Shown: piece by piece, positions 9,693 to 18,759 of the stretch | Layout of the letters: the number at the start of each line of letters is the position of its first letter | Numbering within the stretch: position 1 is the first letter of the stretch | Source of the DNA: JANXUC01 sp043782485 | GTDB taxonomy: Bacteria > Acidobacteriota > Terriglobia > Terriglobales > Acidobacteriaceae | Reading direction: 5' to 3' | Assembly (NCBI GenBank): GCA_043782485.1 | Contig: JAYWAL010000119.1 | Coordinates: 1-64,000 of the forward strand | Length of the DNA: 64,000 nt | Notes under the pieces: model-generated | Told to the model about the DNA's origin: nothing | The model's database searches: none | Seen by the model: the letters and a program-made list of their open reading frames with translations, nothing else | Position numbers and translations under genes: made by a program

Positions 9693-11000
9693 TCAGAGTT
9701 GCGCCTGCGAGGCAGCGTGGCTGTGTGCCTGTTCCAAGTGCCAGTGGTGTGGCAGAACCACCGCCCCATTCCACGGTACCTTGCCCGTGCCGTAGTAGTC
9801 GGATTCTAAAACCGTTACAAAAGCCGCATCATCGATCAAGTCGGCTTTAGTATTTCCAATATCCAGCCATACCCGCAGCGTGTAGTCACCGGGAACAAAC
9901 GTGAGGCTGGGAATGTCGCAGGTGAACACCTGCGGCCCAACGAACTCGCCGCTCGGGCGATCCGGTTCAAAATAGCTGTGCGCCGTGAATACTCTTTGGC
10001 CAAAGGCGTTGTTGAACCCCAGGCCGATGTTGAAACTGGCGGTCGGATTGGGCAAATCGAATTGAATGCGCACCTGGAGCTGAGCTCCAATTGGAATACC
10101 CTCGGTCATGGGACGTCCGCCATCGGTGTACAGTTCCATCCGCCTCAATAGCGGGGCCACAATTGCTTTGCGGTTTTCCGCCTTCGTCAGGTCGATGATG
10201 TGCCCGTTGTTGTCGCGTGCACCCGAAAGGCTGTTGAGATAGCTCTGCACAGCGTCCTTGGAAGAGCCATCGAACGCCAGCCTGCCGTGTTCCAGTACCA
10301 CGCCGCGTTGGCAAAGATTCTCAATCGCCGCCATGTTGTGGGTGACGAACAGCACCGTACGTCCGCCTCGGCTGACCTCGCCCATTTTGCCCAGGCATTT
10401 TTTCTGGAAAGCGACATCACCCACGGCCAGCACTTCGTCCACGATGAGAATTTCTGGTTCCAGGTGCGCGGCCACGGAGAACGCCAGGCGCACATACATC
10501 CCGCTGGAATAGTGCTTGACCGGCGTATCGAGAAACTTTTCGATTTCCGCGAAGGCCACAATCTCGTCAAACTTCGCCGTAATTTCCGCCTTGCGCATGC
10601 CGAGAATGGCACCGTTCATGAAAATGTTTTCGCGCCCCGTCAACTCCGGATGGAAGCCCGTCCCCACCTCGAGCAGGCTGGCCATGCGCCCGCGCAGCGT
10701 CACCGATCCGCTGGTCGGATCCGTAATCCGGGACACAATTTTGAGCAGCGTACTCTTGCCGGCTCCGTTGCGCCCGATAATGCCAACGACTTCGCCCTGG
10801 GCTACATCGAAGCTAACATCCTGCAACGCCCAGAAGCTTTCCTGGCGGCGCTGGCCGCTGGTTGTTCCCTTGCTGCGTAAGGCCGCGAAAGGCGATGCCA
10901 TTTTCCGCTGGATGAATTCGCGAAAAGTTTCCTTCTGATGGACGCTGCGGCCAAGTCGGTATTGCTTCGAAATGTGCTGGACTTGCAGAATTGGTGGCAT
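9693..11000 (-). CDS. wzt: Wzt-like ABC transporter ATPase with C-terminal carbohydrate-binding-type domain
   Basis: A 435-residue ATPase of the polysaccharide/O-antigen export family. Walker A GRNGAGKST is at 76-84, the signature YSSGM at 164-168 and Walker B ILIVDE at 184-189. After the nucleotide-binding domain (to about 245) comes a roughly 165-residue beta-rich extension typical of Wzt proteins whose C-terminal domain recognises the cap of the exported glycan. It energises the neighbouring permease on the cytoplasmic face. It starts 1 base after the permease stop and is followed after 3 bases by the adenylation gene. Here it is joined to an NRPS rather than to glycosyltransferases, so the usual glycan substrate is uncertain. 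Confidence 0.93.
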   Translation of the reverse strand: MPPILQVQHISKQYRLGRSVHQKETFREFIQRKMASPFAALRSKGTTSGQRRQESFWALQDVSFDVAQGEVVGIIGRNGAGKSTLLKIVSRITDPTSGSVTLRGRMASLLEVGTGFHPELTGRENIFMNGAILGMRKAEITAKFDEIVAFAEIEKFLDTPVKHYSSGMYVRLAFSVAAHLEPEILIVDEVLAVGDVAFQKKCLGKMGEVSRGGRTVLFVTHNMAAIENLCQRGVVLEHGRLAFDGSSKDAVQSYLNSLSGARDNNGHIIDLTKAENRKAIVAPLLRRMELYTDGGRPMTEGIPIGAQLQVRIQFDLPNPTASFNIGLGFNNAFGQRVFTAHSYFEPDRPSGEFVGPQVFTCDIPSLTFVPGDYTLRVWLDIGNTKADLIDDAAFVTVLESDYYGTGKVPWNGAVVLPHHWHLEQAHSHAASQAQL

Positions 11001-11001
11001 C

Positions 11002-11823
11002 TCAGATCACGTCGGCAAATTGCCGCTCCATGCGACGGAAAATGAGCAAGCCCGCCAGGAACAGTAGGACACTGGTGAACAACGAAAGAGCCACCACGGG
11101 CCACGCTATGTCCGCACCCAGCAGAGCATGGCGAAAGCCGAGCACCACTCCTACCATCGGATTCAGCCCCATCAGCATTCGCCAGCGTTCGGGGACGTAG
11201 CGGATCGGGTAGATTACGGGAGTGACGAAAATTCCCATTTGAATCAAAAATGGAACCGCATACTTCACATCACGAAAACTGACGTTCAAAGCGGAGAGCG
11301 TCAGGCCGATTCCAGATGCGGCAAGCACGGCCGCGACAATAAATACGGGCAGCCAGAGAATACTGACTGACAACGGCCACCGGTAATACACCATCAGCAG
11401 GCCCAACAGAGCAAGGCTCAGAAGCAAGTCCAGCAAAAGTGCTCCAATGGCTCCGATGGGAATGAACACACGTGGAAAATAAACTTTGGAAACCAGTTGC
11501 TGATTCGCCACCAGACTATTGCTGGACTGTTGCACGGAAGTGGAAAAGAAAATCCATGGCGCCAGTCCCGCAAAGGCGAAGAGTGGATAGGGTGGCCCAT
11601 CACTGCTCACCCCGGCCAGCCGATGAAAGACAAAAGTAAAGATCAACATGGCAATCATCGGTTGCAAAACGGCCCAAACGCCGCCGAGAAGGGTCTGCCG
11701 ATACCGGATCTTGACATCCCTCCAGATCAGGAATGCCAGCAATTCTCGATAGAGAGCAATCTCTCGAAAATTAATTGCCTGCCATCCCTTGCGGGGTTGG
11801 ATTGTCAGCTCAAATGAAGACAA
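11002..11823 (-). CDS. wzm: Wzm-like ABC-2 type polysaccharide permease
   Basis: A 273-residue membrane protein with about six hydrophobic segments and the ABC-2 pattern: an amino-terminal cytoplasmic stretch, LLAFLIWRDVKIRYRQT before the first membrane span, and NPMVGVVLGFRHALLG near the end. Members form the channel that moves polyprenyl-linked glycans across the inner membrane together with Wzt. The start is TTG at 11823-11821; it is supported by a GGAG ribosome-binding site 7 bases upstream (11831-11834), and no ATG is better placed. It is the first gene of the wzm-wzt-adenylation-NRPS operon. Confidence 0.92.
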   Translation of the reverse strand: MSSFELTIQPRKGWQAINFREIALYRELLAFLIWRDVKIRYRQTLLGGVWAVLQPMIAMLIFTFVFHRLAGVSSDGPPYPLFAFAGLAPWIFFSTSVQQSSNSLVANQQLVSKVYFPRVFIPIGAIGALLLDLLLSLALLGLLMVYYRWPLSVSILWLPVFIVAAVLAASGIGLTLSALNVSFRDVKYAVPFLIQMGIFVTPVIYPIRYVPERWRMLMGLNPMVGVVLGFRHALLGADIAWPVVALSLFTSVLLFLAGLLIFRRMERQFADVI

Positions 11824-11836
11824 AGCGCCGCTCCGA

Positions 11837-11862
11837 TATTCGAGGTCAGGTATTCGAGGTCA
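11837..11862 (-). promoter_or_regulatory. Tandem 12-bp direct repeat just upstream of wzm
   Basis: The 12-mer TGACCTCGAATA (minus-strand reading) occurs twice at a 14-base period, at 11851-11862 and 11837-11848. It ends only 2 bases before the GGAG ribosome-binding site of wzm. Its placement over the probable leader suggests an operator or a translation-level control site. No regulator is known, so function is a guess. Confidence 0.35.
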
Positions 11863-12262
11863 AGAATTTCTGCGGGGGAGGGAAATTACTCTGGCCGAGA
11901 GAGCAGAAAAGGCGCAAGTCGGCGCCCGTCCAGCCTTCGACTCACTGTACCAACGATCAAGAAAAGACTGTCATAGGGCCGGAGGTTTGTCTAGGTTACT
12001 TCGCCGTCCTCGGCGACTATGGAACCTCTGAACAAGTCAGCAATTCCGAGTGTTTGTCACTCTGGGCGCAGCAAAGAATCCCCAGACTGGTGGCGTGTTC
12101 TTGCTGCGGCCAGTTTTCTTGCGAGGAATTCGAGGCACGAAGGCTCTTGAAACGGAAGTACACGTCCCATCGTGTTGCGAGATGTCAGTTTCTAAGGTTG
12201 ATGTCGGAATTGCGGGATTCCCCAGGCACACTGGCGTGAGTTCGTTTCCGATTGGCCCGGGT
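11863..12262. other. Intergenic stretch without recognisable gene
   Basis: About 400 bases between the dehydrogenase stop and the wzm operon. Short open frames exist on both strands, but none has a ribosome-binding site or a recognisable protein. The stretch around 12055-12082 (GTCACTCTGGGCGCAGCAAAGAATC and onward) resembles the dispersed extragenic repeat fragments common in acidobacterial genomes; this is from memory, not a search. It must contain the promoter of the wzm-NRPS operon unless that operon is read through from upstream. Confidence 0.4.
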
Positions 12263-13501
12263 TCATCGCGAGGTGCGACGAGTCCAGCACTCAGGCGCAT
12301 CCACGTACGACGCATCGAGTGCGGAAATCGACGCGCATCCGAGCAACCGGAGAGTCCGCTCGACGTCTTCCCGCAGAATCTCTAGCGCCCGTGCCACGCC
12401 TGCATCGCCTGCCGCAGCCAGACCGTATGCATACGCCCGGCCCACAAGGACCGCCTTCGCTCCTAGGCAGAGGGCTTTCACCACATCGGCTCCGCGACGG
12501 ATCCCGCTATCCATCAGCACTTCCGCCCGCCCTCCTACCGCCATCACGATTTCGGGAAGAACTCGCAACGTCGGAGAAACTCCGTCCAACTGTCGACCGC
12601 CGTGGTTCGAAACCACAATCGCCGCCGCGCCTTCGTCGACCGCCCGTTTTGCATCCTCGGCCGTCATCACGCCTTTGACGACGATGGGACCACGCCAAAG
12701 TTCGCGAATCCAGCGCAGGTCCTCCCAGGTCACCACGGCGGCGGCTAACGCGGAACTCACGTCTAACAGCGGCATGGGTCCTTGCCCCGGAATCACAATG
12801 TTTTCCAAATCCGGAGTTCCGCCGTCCATGAGGAATGAGGCTAGCCAGCCGGGGTGCCGCAACATTGCTGGTATATAAGGAATCTTTGCCACGAGGGAGC
12901 CTCCGAGCAACGCTTTCATGCCGTTTCGCGGGTCGCGTTCGCGCATTCCAGCCACCGGCGTATCAATTGTCACGACCAGGGCCGAGTACCCAGCCTTAGC
13001 AGCGCGTGCGATGGAGCCTTCCGCCACGGCCCGTCCGCCCACTAGGTACAACTGATACCAGGCCGGGCCCTGGGTTGCCGCTTTTACGTCTTCCAGGCGA
13101 TGCCCCGAAATTGTAGATAGCGTAAACGCAGTCCCCGCCGCCCCGGCTGCCGCCGCCGCTCCCACTTCTCCTCGCGGATGCATCAGCCGCAAATAGCCCA
13201 CCGGAGCTAGAATTGCCGGAAGCGCGATCTCTTGCCCGAGTACGCTCGTGCTCAGGTCGCATTCGCCAATCGCCACGGCCTGCCGCGGACGAAACGTTAC
13301 ATCCTCAAATATCCGGCAGTTCTCCCGAAGCGTGACCTCGCCTTCGGCCCCGCCATCCAGATAGTCGAAAACAGCTTTCGGCAGCCGCTTCTTTGCCATC
13401 TTCCGGAAATCCAAAATGTTAACGATGTGAGGCGATGCCACAGAGCGGGACGCTGGCAAAGAAACGACGCGGGACATTCGCGAAGAAGGGGTTGGATTCA
13501 C
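12263..13501 (-). CDS. FMN-dependent alpha-hydroxy-acid dehydrogenase/oxidase
   Basis: A 412-residue TIM-barrel flavoprotein of the lactate dehydrogenase / glycolate oxidase / lactate monooxygenase family. Seen: the entry motif FDYLDGGAEGE at 45-55, ILAPVG at 97-102, TIDTPVAGMRERD at 178-190, Lys276 in VVKGV, the catalytic SNHGGRQLDG at 298-307 (His300, Arg303) and the FMN phosphate site DSGIRRG. It oxidises a 2-hydroxy acid to a 2-oxo acid. The first 20 or so residues look non-conserved, and ATG at residue 9 is an alternative start. Exact substrate (lactate, glycolate, mandelate) is not decided. It is a separate unit from the kinase gene, 138 bases away. Confidence 0.9.
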   Translation of the reverse strand: MNPTPSSRMSRVVSLPASRSVASPHIVNILDFRKMAKKRLPKAVFDYLDGGAEGEVTLRENCRIFEDVTFRPRQAVAIGECDLSTSVLGQEIALPAILAPVGYLRLMHPRGEVGAAAAAGAAGTAFTLSTISGHRLEDVKAATQGPAWYQLYLVGGRAVAEGSIARAAKAGYSALVVTIDTPVAGMRERDPRNGMKALLGGSLVAKIPYIPAMLRHPGWLASFLMDGGTPDLENIVIPGQGPMPLLDVSSALAAAVVTWEDLRWIRELWRGPIVVKGVMTAEDAKRAVDEGAAAIVVSNHGGRQLDGVSPTLRVLPEIVMAVGGRAEVLMDSGIRRGADVVKALCLGAKAVLVGRAYAYGLAAAGDAGVARALEILREDVERTLRLLGCASISALDASYVDAPECWTRRTSR

Positions 13502-13639
13502 GGTTTGGCGGCTCCTACGGCGAAAGAATTTGCGATATCGCGCCTTGCGAGAGCGAACAGTCCCATCAACCTAAATCGCGAGTCTCCGCTCCGTCAACTC
13601 AATTGCCCAGGGGAGTCCGCAGCGGAGGATCAAGCAGTC

Positions 13640-16369
13640 TTACTTCTTCAATTCCCCTATCCAGTTCGTCACCAAAACCAGAGGCGTCGATACTCCCTCC
13701 GGGGATGTGGCCTGTATAAATTTTTGCCCGTCCGGCGTTACGTCGTACGGGTATCCAATGGGCGCAGTGTAGGAGATGGCGAACAGGGTCCGCACCTGGC
13801 CAGACTCAAACGTGTCGCCCGATCCATTCACGCTAGCCGCGAACACTTGTGTAGTGGCATTGCTGTTGAATCCCATGAAGTAGATTTCCTTGCTGTCGCC
13901 CCTCCATAATGGAAAAAGGCCACCGTTTTGCGAGACCTGCCACCTTCCCGAGCCGCTGGGAAAATGCGTCACATAGGTTTCCTCGCGTCCGGTCTCGGTC
14001 GATGTGTAGGCCAGCCAGCGACCGTCGGGAGAAAGCCGGAACTGGAAAATTCTGGCCTGCGCGGACCCCGACTGAACCACTGGAAATGGCTTCCTATCCC
14101 CGTTAAGCGGCATCGCCCAGATGGTTGCGCTCGGCCCGGACTGCCCCATGTAAGCCAGGTATTTGCCGTCCGCCGACCACTGCGGCCAAAGCAAAGTGAC
14201 GGGTTGGCCAGGAGTATTCTGGTCGACCAGCACCTCGTCTTGGCCGTTTCCGTTGGCTTCATGCGCGTGCAGGGAGCTGCCGCTCACCACTGTGGCTCCG
14301 CTGAGCCGGACGTAGGCGACGCGCTGGCCATCCGGGGACCAAGAAGGGCCCAGATATGTGGCCCCCCCAAAAGTCAGCCGAGTCCGCGTGCTGTGAGCGA
14401 AATCGAATACCCAAATGTCTGCCTCCGGGTCGCCTACGCCGGTGGCGAGCCGTTTTCCATCCGGAGAGAAGCGCCCACTGCCCTTGTAAAATCCTCTATC
14501 AGCCACCTTTCCGGTGACTTTCCCGCTCCGGTCCAGCCAAACCAGGTCGCTGCCCATGCTCTTTGTGCCTGGTTCGTACAGCATAAGGCCATTCTGGCTG
14601 ACGGCAAACGACGTGTGCCAGGTGGAGGAATCGTACTCAACGAAGTCGGCGACGGTTAGAGGATCACCGGAGACCAGCCCGGTGGCTGGATCGAACTTCT
14701 GCGCCAGCAACTGAGACTGAAGATGGTAGATCAGGTAGCCGGAAGCATACTGCGCGTCGGAATCCGCCTCCACTACGCGCTTGTAGGAGCCGTCCGCCAG
14801 GGAGCCAAAATAGACTCCTTGCTCGGAGCCGCCGGAGTGATTGGTGGCGAAGAAAAGAAAATGCTGACCGTCCGGCAAGAATCGGGGCCAGCGGTGGGTC
14901 GTATGTTTGTGCGTTTCCATTGAGGTCAAGCGTGCTGGCGCACCGCCATTCGCGCTCACCCGCCACAACGACTCACGGTAGTCCGGCTCGAAGATGATGA
15001 CGTTGTCCTGGTTCCAGGATCCTCCGCGGGCGTTTGGGGCATCGGCGATGACCGTAACGGGCCCGCCGATTGCCGAGACTCTCTTCAAATGACCCTGGCC
15101 AAAGAATCCCAGGGATTTACTATCCGCTGACCAGAACGGAAATGAAGCCCCGTTGCTGCCTTCGATTTTTTTGGCAACTAATTCGTTCAGGGCCTGCACC
15201 CACAGGAAGGTTCCTTCCTTCGGTTTGCGGGCAGAAAACGCAACGGCCGAGCCGTCGGGAGCGATCACGGGAGGGCCGGAAAAATCGCCGGTAAAATCGA
15301 AGCCCGTTTCTGCGGGCGGAGGTAAATAGGACCGCAAAGTTGGCATCGGCTCAGCGGGCTTCAGATGCAGCCAGAGCAACGCTGCCAATAAAATCGCAGC
15401 TAAAGCTCCCCACAACGCGCGTTCGTTCCAGCGCGACCGAGCTTTCATGGCGGGTGCAGGGCTCACGCCCGATCCTCCGGCGGCCACCCATCGCAACTCG
15501 CGTCCCACGTCCGCCGCATTCTGCCAGCGCTGTTCCGGGTCTTTCGCCAGACACTCGCTCACCACATGATCCAGCGCCGCCGGAGCCATCGGCTGCACTT
15601 TTGAGATCACTTCCGGCTCGTGTTCCAAAATCGCAGTCGCCACAGAGAGCTGGCTCTTTCCCTCAAATGCCCGCCGCGCCGTGACCATTTCGTAGAGCAC
15701 GCATCCAAAGCTAAAGATGTCGCTGCGCGCGTCCGCTTCTTTCCCCTGCAAAGTCTCGGGAGCCATATATTGGAACGTGCCGACAATGGACCCCTGCTGC
15801 GTCAAGGCTCCGGCGGGGCCGCCCATCGCCGAAAGGTTCATCGTAGGGGTCGAGGGCGTCATCGGTCCCGACTCGCCCCAACCCTTCAATCCCGCCAGCG
15901 GCTTCGCTAAACCAAAATCCAGGAGCTTGGCACCGGTCGCCGTCAGCATCACGTTGCCCGGCTTCAGGTCGCGATGGACAATCCCGGCCCGATGCGCCTT
16001 CTCCAGCGCATCGCAAATCTGCACGCCATACTCCAACGCCTGCTTGATCGGGAGCGGCCCCTTCTTCAGCCGCGAATCCAGACCCTCCCCTTGCACGTGC
16101 TCCATCACAAGATACGCAATTCCGTCCTGCGTACCCACATCGTGCAACGTGCAAATATTCGGGTGATTCAGGGAGGAAATGGCCCGCGCCTCGCGCTCAA
16201 ACCGCAGTTTCGCCTCAGGATTGGCGGAAAGATGTTCCGGCAGAATTTTGATGGCGACGGTGCGATCCAGGCGCGTATCTCGCCCCAGGTAAACCTCGCC
16301 CATTCCGCCAGCCCCGAGCGGCGACTGAATCTCATAGGGCCCGAGTTTGCTGCCAGAAGTGAGGGACAT
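13640..16369 (-). CDS. Membrane Ser/Thr protein kinase with TolB-like beta-propeller sensor
   Basis: A 909-residue protein. The cytoplasmic Hanks kinase domain (about 10-290) has the glycine loop GAGGMGEVYLG, Lys41 in VAIK, HRDLKPGN at 132-139, DFG at 151-153 and APE at 203-205. A single membrane span follows at about 318-336. The remaining 570 residues are outside and contain repeated WD40/PD40-type blades (motifs such as WSPDGQRVAY, FSPDGKRLA, LSPDGRWLAY). The layout is a transmembrane receptor kinase of the kind that is abundant in Acidobacteriota. The propeller presumably senses an extracellular ligand. All kinase catalytic residues are present, so it should be active. Partners are not encoded next to it. 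Confidence 0.93.
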   Translation of the reverse strand: MSLTSGSKLGPYEIQSPLGAGGMGEVYLGRDTRLDRTVAIKILPEHLSANPEAKLRFEREARAISSLNHPNICTLHDVGTQDGIAYLVMEHVQGEGLDSRLKKGPLPIKQALEYGVQICDALEKAHRAGIVHRDLKPGNVMLTATGAKLLDFGLAKPLAGLKGWGESGPMTPSTPTMNLSAMGGPAGALTQQGSIVGTFQYMAPETLQGKEADARSDIFSFGCVLYEMVTARRAFEGKSQLSVATAILEHEPEVISKVQPMAPAALDHVVSECLAKDPEQRWQNAADVGRELRWVAAGGSGVSPAPAMKARSRWNERALWGALAAILLAALLWLHLKPAEPMPTLRSYLPPPAETGFDFTGDFSGPPVIAPDGSAVAFSARKPKEGTFLWVQALNELVAKKIEGSNGASFPFWSADSKSLGFFGQGHLKRVSAIGGPVTVIADAPNARGGSWNQDNVIIFEPDYRESLWRVSANGGAPARLTSMETHKHTTHRWPRFLPDGQHFLFFATNHSGGSEQGVYFGSLADGSYKRVVEADSDAQYASGYLIYHLQSQLLAQKFDPATGLVSGDPLTVADFVEYDSSTWHTSFAVSQNGLMLYEPGTKSMGSDLVWLDRSGKVTGKVADRGFYKGSGRFSPDGKRLATGVGDPEADIWVFDFAHSTRTRLTFGGATYLGPSWSPDGQRVAYVRLSGATVVSGSSLHAHEANGNGQDEVLVDQNTPGQPVTLLWPQWSADGKYLAYMGQSGPSATIWAMPLNGDRKPFPVVQSGSAQARIFQFRLSPDGRWLAYTSTETGREETYVTHFPSGSGRWQVSQNGGLFPLWRGDSKEIYFMGFNSNATTQVFAASVNGSGDTFESGQVRTLFAISYTAPIGYPYDVTPDGQKFIQATSPEGVSTPLVLVTNWIGELKK

Positions 16370-16429
16370 GCGGTGGCCACATTATAGAGCACCGATACTT
16401 CGGTCGAGGCGGAGCCTTTGATGGCCGGG

Positions 16430-17605
16430 TTAGGACGTACTAAATTCCTCCAACCCCAGCTGCAAATCCGTCTTCAAATCTCCAACATCCTCCAACCCAA
16501 TGTTCAATCGGACAATCCGGTGCCCATACTCACGGCCAACTAGGTCATATGCCGCGGCCAGACTGGTCACCCCACCCCAGCTCCAGCCAGTCTCGAAGAG
16601 TTCGAGCGAATCCACAAACCGCAATACCTGTGCTTTCGAGTAGTTTTTCTGAAACACAACGGAGAACACGCCTGCCGATCCGGTAAAATCCCGTTTCCAA
16701 AACTCATGCCCAGGGCAGGATTCCAGCGCCGGATGCAAGACCAACTCCACCTCGGGCCTACCAGCCAGCCACCGGGCCAATTCCAATCCTGAACTCTCAA
16801 TTGCTTTTAAGCGCACCGCCATCGTCTTCATCCCCCGCAGCGCCAAACTGCATTCGTCGGGAGACACCGAGAGTCCCAGCAGGTTATGCATCGAACCAAG
16901 TTGGTCGAACAGCTTCGCATCCCGCACCGTGACCGACCCCAGTAGGACATCGCTATGGCCAGCCACGTATTTGGTCAAGGCTTGTAACGTGACGTCGATG
17001 CCATGCGCCAAGGCGTCAAAGTAAACCCCAGCGGCCCAGGTATTGTCCATTACAACCAACGCTCCGGCTCCATGTGCCGCTTCCACAATGGCGGGAACGT
17101 CTTGCACTTCCATGGTCACCGACCCGGGACTCTCGCACCAAACCACGCGGGTGTTCTCCCGCAAGAGCGGAGCGATAGCCGCTCCCGGAGCATAGAAGGT
17201 GGACTCCACGCCAAATTTCTTGAGCGCTGCCCGCGCAAAAGCCCGATTTGGCCCATATGCGGTCTCCGGAATCAAGACGTGATCTCCAGCCTGCAACAGC
17301 GCCAACTGCACCAGGGAAATGGCCGCCAGCCCGCTGGGCGCGATCAGGGTGCGTGTGCCACCCTCCAGCTCCGCGACGCGGCCCGCCAGATCGAGCACGG
17401 TGGGCGTCCCATGCGTGCCATAGGTATACCCGCCCTCATACTGGTTCCAGCGGCTATTTGCGGCGGAGGCGCTGGGGAATACGACCGTCGACCCCCGGTA
17501 AACGGCTGGTACCAGCGACTGAAACCCTTCCGGCACTTCTGCGTTGGAGTGGATGAGCCGCGTCTGCCAAGTCTTCTTGTTCTTGTTGTTGTGGATCTCG
17601 GTCAT
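16430..17605 (-). CDS. metC: Cystathionine beta-lyase, PLP-dependent
   Basis: A 391-residue Cys/Met-metabolism PLP enzyme of fold type I. The PLP lysine is Lys212 in LTKYVAGHSD, with the preceding cofactor Asp in VVMDNTWA at 185-191, and SGLAAI at 91-96. The opening residues and the GYTYGTHGTPTV segment match the MetC branch rather than gamma-lyases or O-acetylhomoserine sulfhydrylase, although these are hard to separate. It cleaves cystathionine to homocysteine, pyruvate and ammonia in methionine synthesis. It is divergent from the pseB homologue across about 107 bases that must hold both promoters. Confidence 0.88.
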   Translation of the reverse strand: MTEIHNNKNKKTWQTRLIHSNAEVPEGFQSLVPAVYRGSTVVFPSASAANSRWNQYEGGYTYGTHGTPTVLDLAGRVAELEGGTRTLIAPSGLAAISLVQLALLQAGDHVLIPETAYGPNRAFARAALKKFGVESTFYAPGAAIAPLLRENTRVVWCESPGSVTMEVQDVPAIVEAAHGAGALVVMDNTWAAGVYFDALAHGIDVTLQALTKYVAGHSDVLLGSVTVRDAKLFDQLGSMHNLLGLSVSPDECSLALRGMKTMAVRLKAIESSGLELARWLAGRPEVELVLHPALESCPGHEFWKRDFTGSAGVFSVVFQKNYSKAQVLRFVDSLELFETGWSWGGVTSLAAAYDLVGREYGHRIVRLNIGLEDVGDLKTDLQLGLEEFSTS

Positions 17606-17712
17606 CCCAAAGTGTAACGCGCCGCAATCCTCAAAGTCCCAGCATTTGGCGTGGTATACACTGGAAAATTGGTGGAAAGCGGCAACCAGCGCTGGCGCGG
17701 CTGCGCCTTAGG

Positions 17713-18708
17713 ATGACGATGAATTGGTCGGAGCAAGTGGTGTTGGTGACGGGCGGAACAGGTTCGTTTGGGCATAAATTTGTTGAAATTATGTTGCGCG
17801 AATATCGTCCGAAGCGGCTGGTGATTTTGAGCCGGGACGAGCTGAAGCAGCATGACATGCGGGCGGAGGGGTTCGATCATCCCAGCCTACGCTGGTTTAT
17901 TGGCGATGTACGGGACGCGCAGCGACTAGGCCGGGCCTTCGATGGCGTCTCGGTGGTGGTGCACGCGGCCGCTTTGAAGCAGGTCCCGGCCTGTGAATAC
18001 AACCCGTTTGAAGCGATCCAGACCAACATCATGGGCGGTCGCAACGTGATCGACGCGGCGATCGATTGCGGTGTGTCCAAAGTCGTGGCGTTGAGCACCG
18101 ACAAGGCTGTGAGTCCGGTCAATCTCTATGGCGCCACCAAGCTCTGCGCCGAGAAGATGTTTGTGCAAGCCAACGCCTATGCCGGTGCGCGGAAGACGCG
18201 GTTTAGCTGCGCCCGCTATGGGAATGTCGTGGGTAGTCGGGGGAGCGTCATCCCGGTTTTTGTCGAGCAGCGCAAGAAAGGGAAGATCACCATTACCGAT
18301 GCGCGGATGACGCGCTTCTGGATGACCCTGGAGCAGGGCGTTCGCTTCGTGGTGAACAGCATCGAAGTCATGCATGGCGGAGAGATTTTTGTGCCCAAAA
18401 TTCCGAGCATGAAGCTGGTGAGTCTGGCGGAAACGGTGGCACCCGGCTGCGAAATGGAGTTTATTGGGATCCGGCCAGGGGAGAAATTGCATGAGGCGTT
18501 GATTTCCGAAGACGAGGCGAGAAACACGGTTGAGCTGGATAAAATGTTTGTGATCCAGCCAACACATCCCTGGTGGAGCAAGGAAAATTGGGCTGGGAAA
18601 GCGCTGCCGGACGGTTTCCGATATGCCAGCGACACCAATGCGCAGTGGTTGACGCATGACCAATTGCAAGCGTTGATTGCTCCGGAGGATCGGGCGCAGG
18701 TTGTGTAG
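17713..18708 (+). CDS. pseB: UDP-GlcNAc 4,6-dehydratase (inverting), PseB-like
   Basis: A 331-residue extended SDR enzyme. NAD-binding GGTGSFG is at 14-20, HAAALKQVP at 84-92, and the catalytic region STDKAVSPVNLYGATK places Asp130, Lys131, Tyr139 and Lys143 as in PseB. The family removes water from UDP-GlcNAc to a 4-keto-6-deoxy sugar and inverts C5, the first step to pseudaminic acid and related amino sugars. Two in-frame ATGs lie close together; the second (17719) is better spaced from TTAGGA. It is followed 51 bases later by the matching transaminase. It opens the polysaccharide locus. Confidence 0.92.
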   Translation: MTMNWSEQVVLVTGGTGSFGHKFVEIMLREYRPKRLVILSRDELKQHDMRAEGFDHPSLRWFIGDVRDAQRLGRAFDGVSVVVHAAALKQVPACEYNPFEAIQTNIMGGRNVIDAAIDCGVSKVVALSTDKAVSPVNLYGATKLCAEKMFVQANAYAGARKTRFSCARYGNVVGSRGSVIPVFVEQRKKGKITITDARMTRFWMTLEQGVRFVVNSIEVMHGGEIFVPKIPSMKLVSLAETVAPGCEMEFIGIRPGEKLHEALISEDEARNTVELDKMFVIQPTHPWWSKENWAGKALPDGFRYASDTNAQWLTHDQLQALIAPEDRAQVV

Positions 18709-18759
18709 TAGGCGCCTGCGGTCGTGACTCTGTCTTCGTCTAAAGCAGGACCGAAAATC

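Noticed and set aside
10200..10880. A 226-codon plus-strand frame opposite wzt
   Set aside because: The minus strand holds a complete ABC ATPase with all motifs; the plus frame has unnatural composition.
12037..12385. Open frames on both strands in the gap before wzm
   Set aside because: They overlap the 3' end of the dehydrogenase, lack ribosome-binding sites and encode no recognisable protein.
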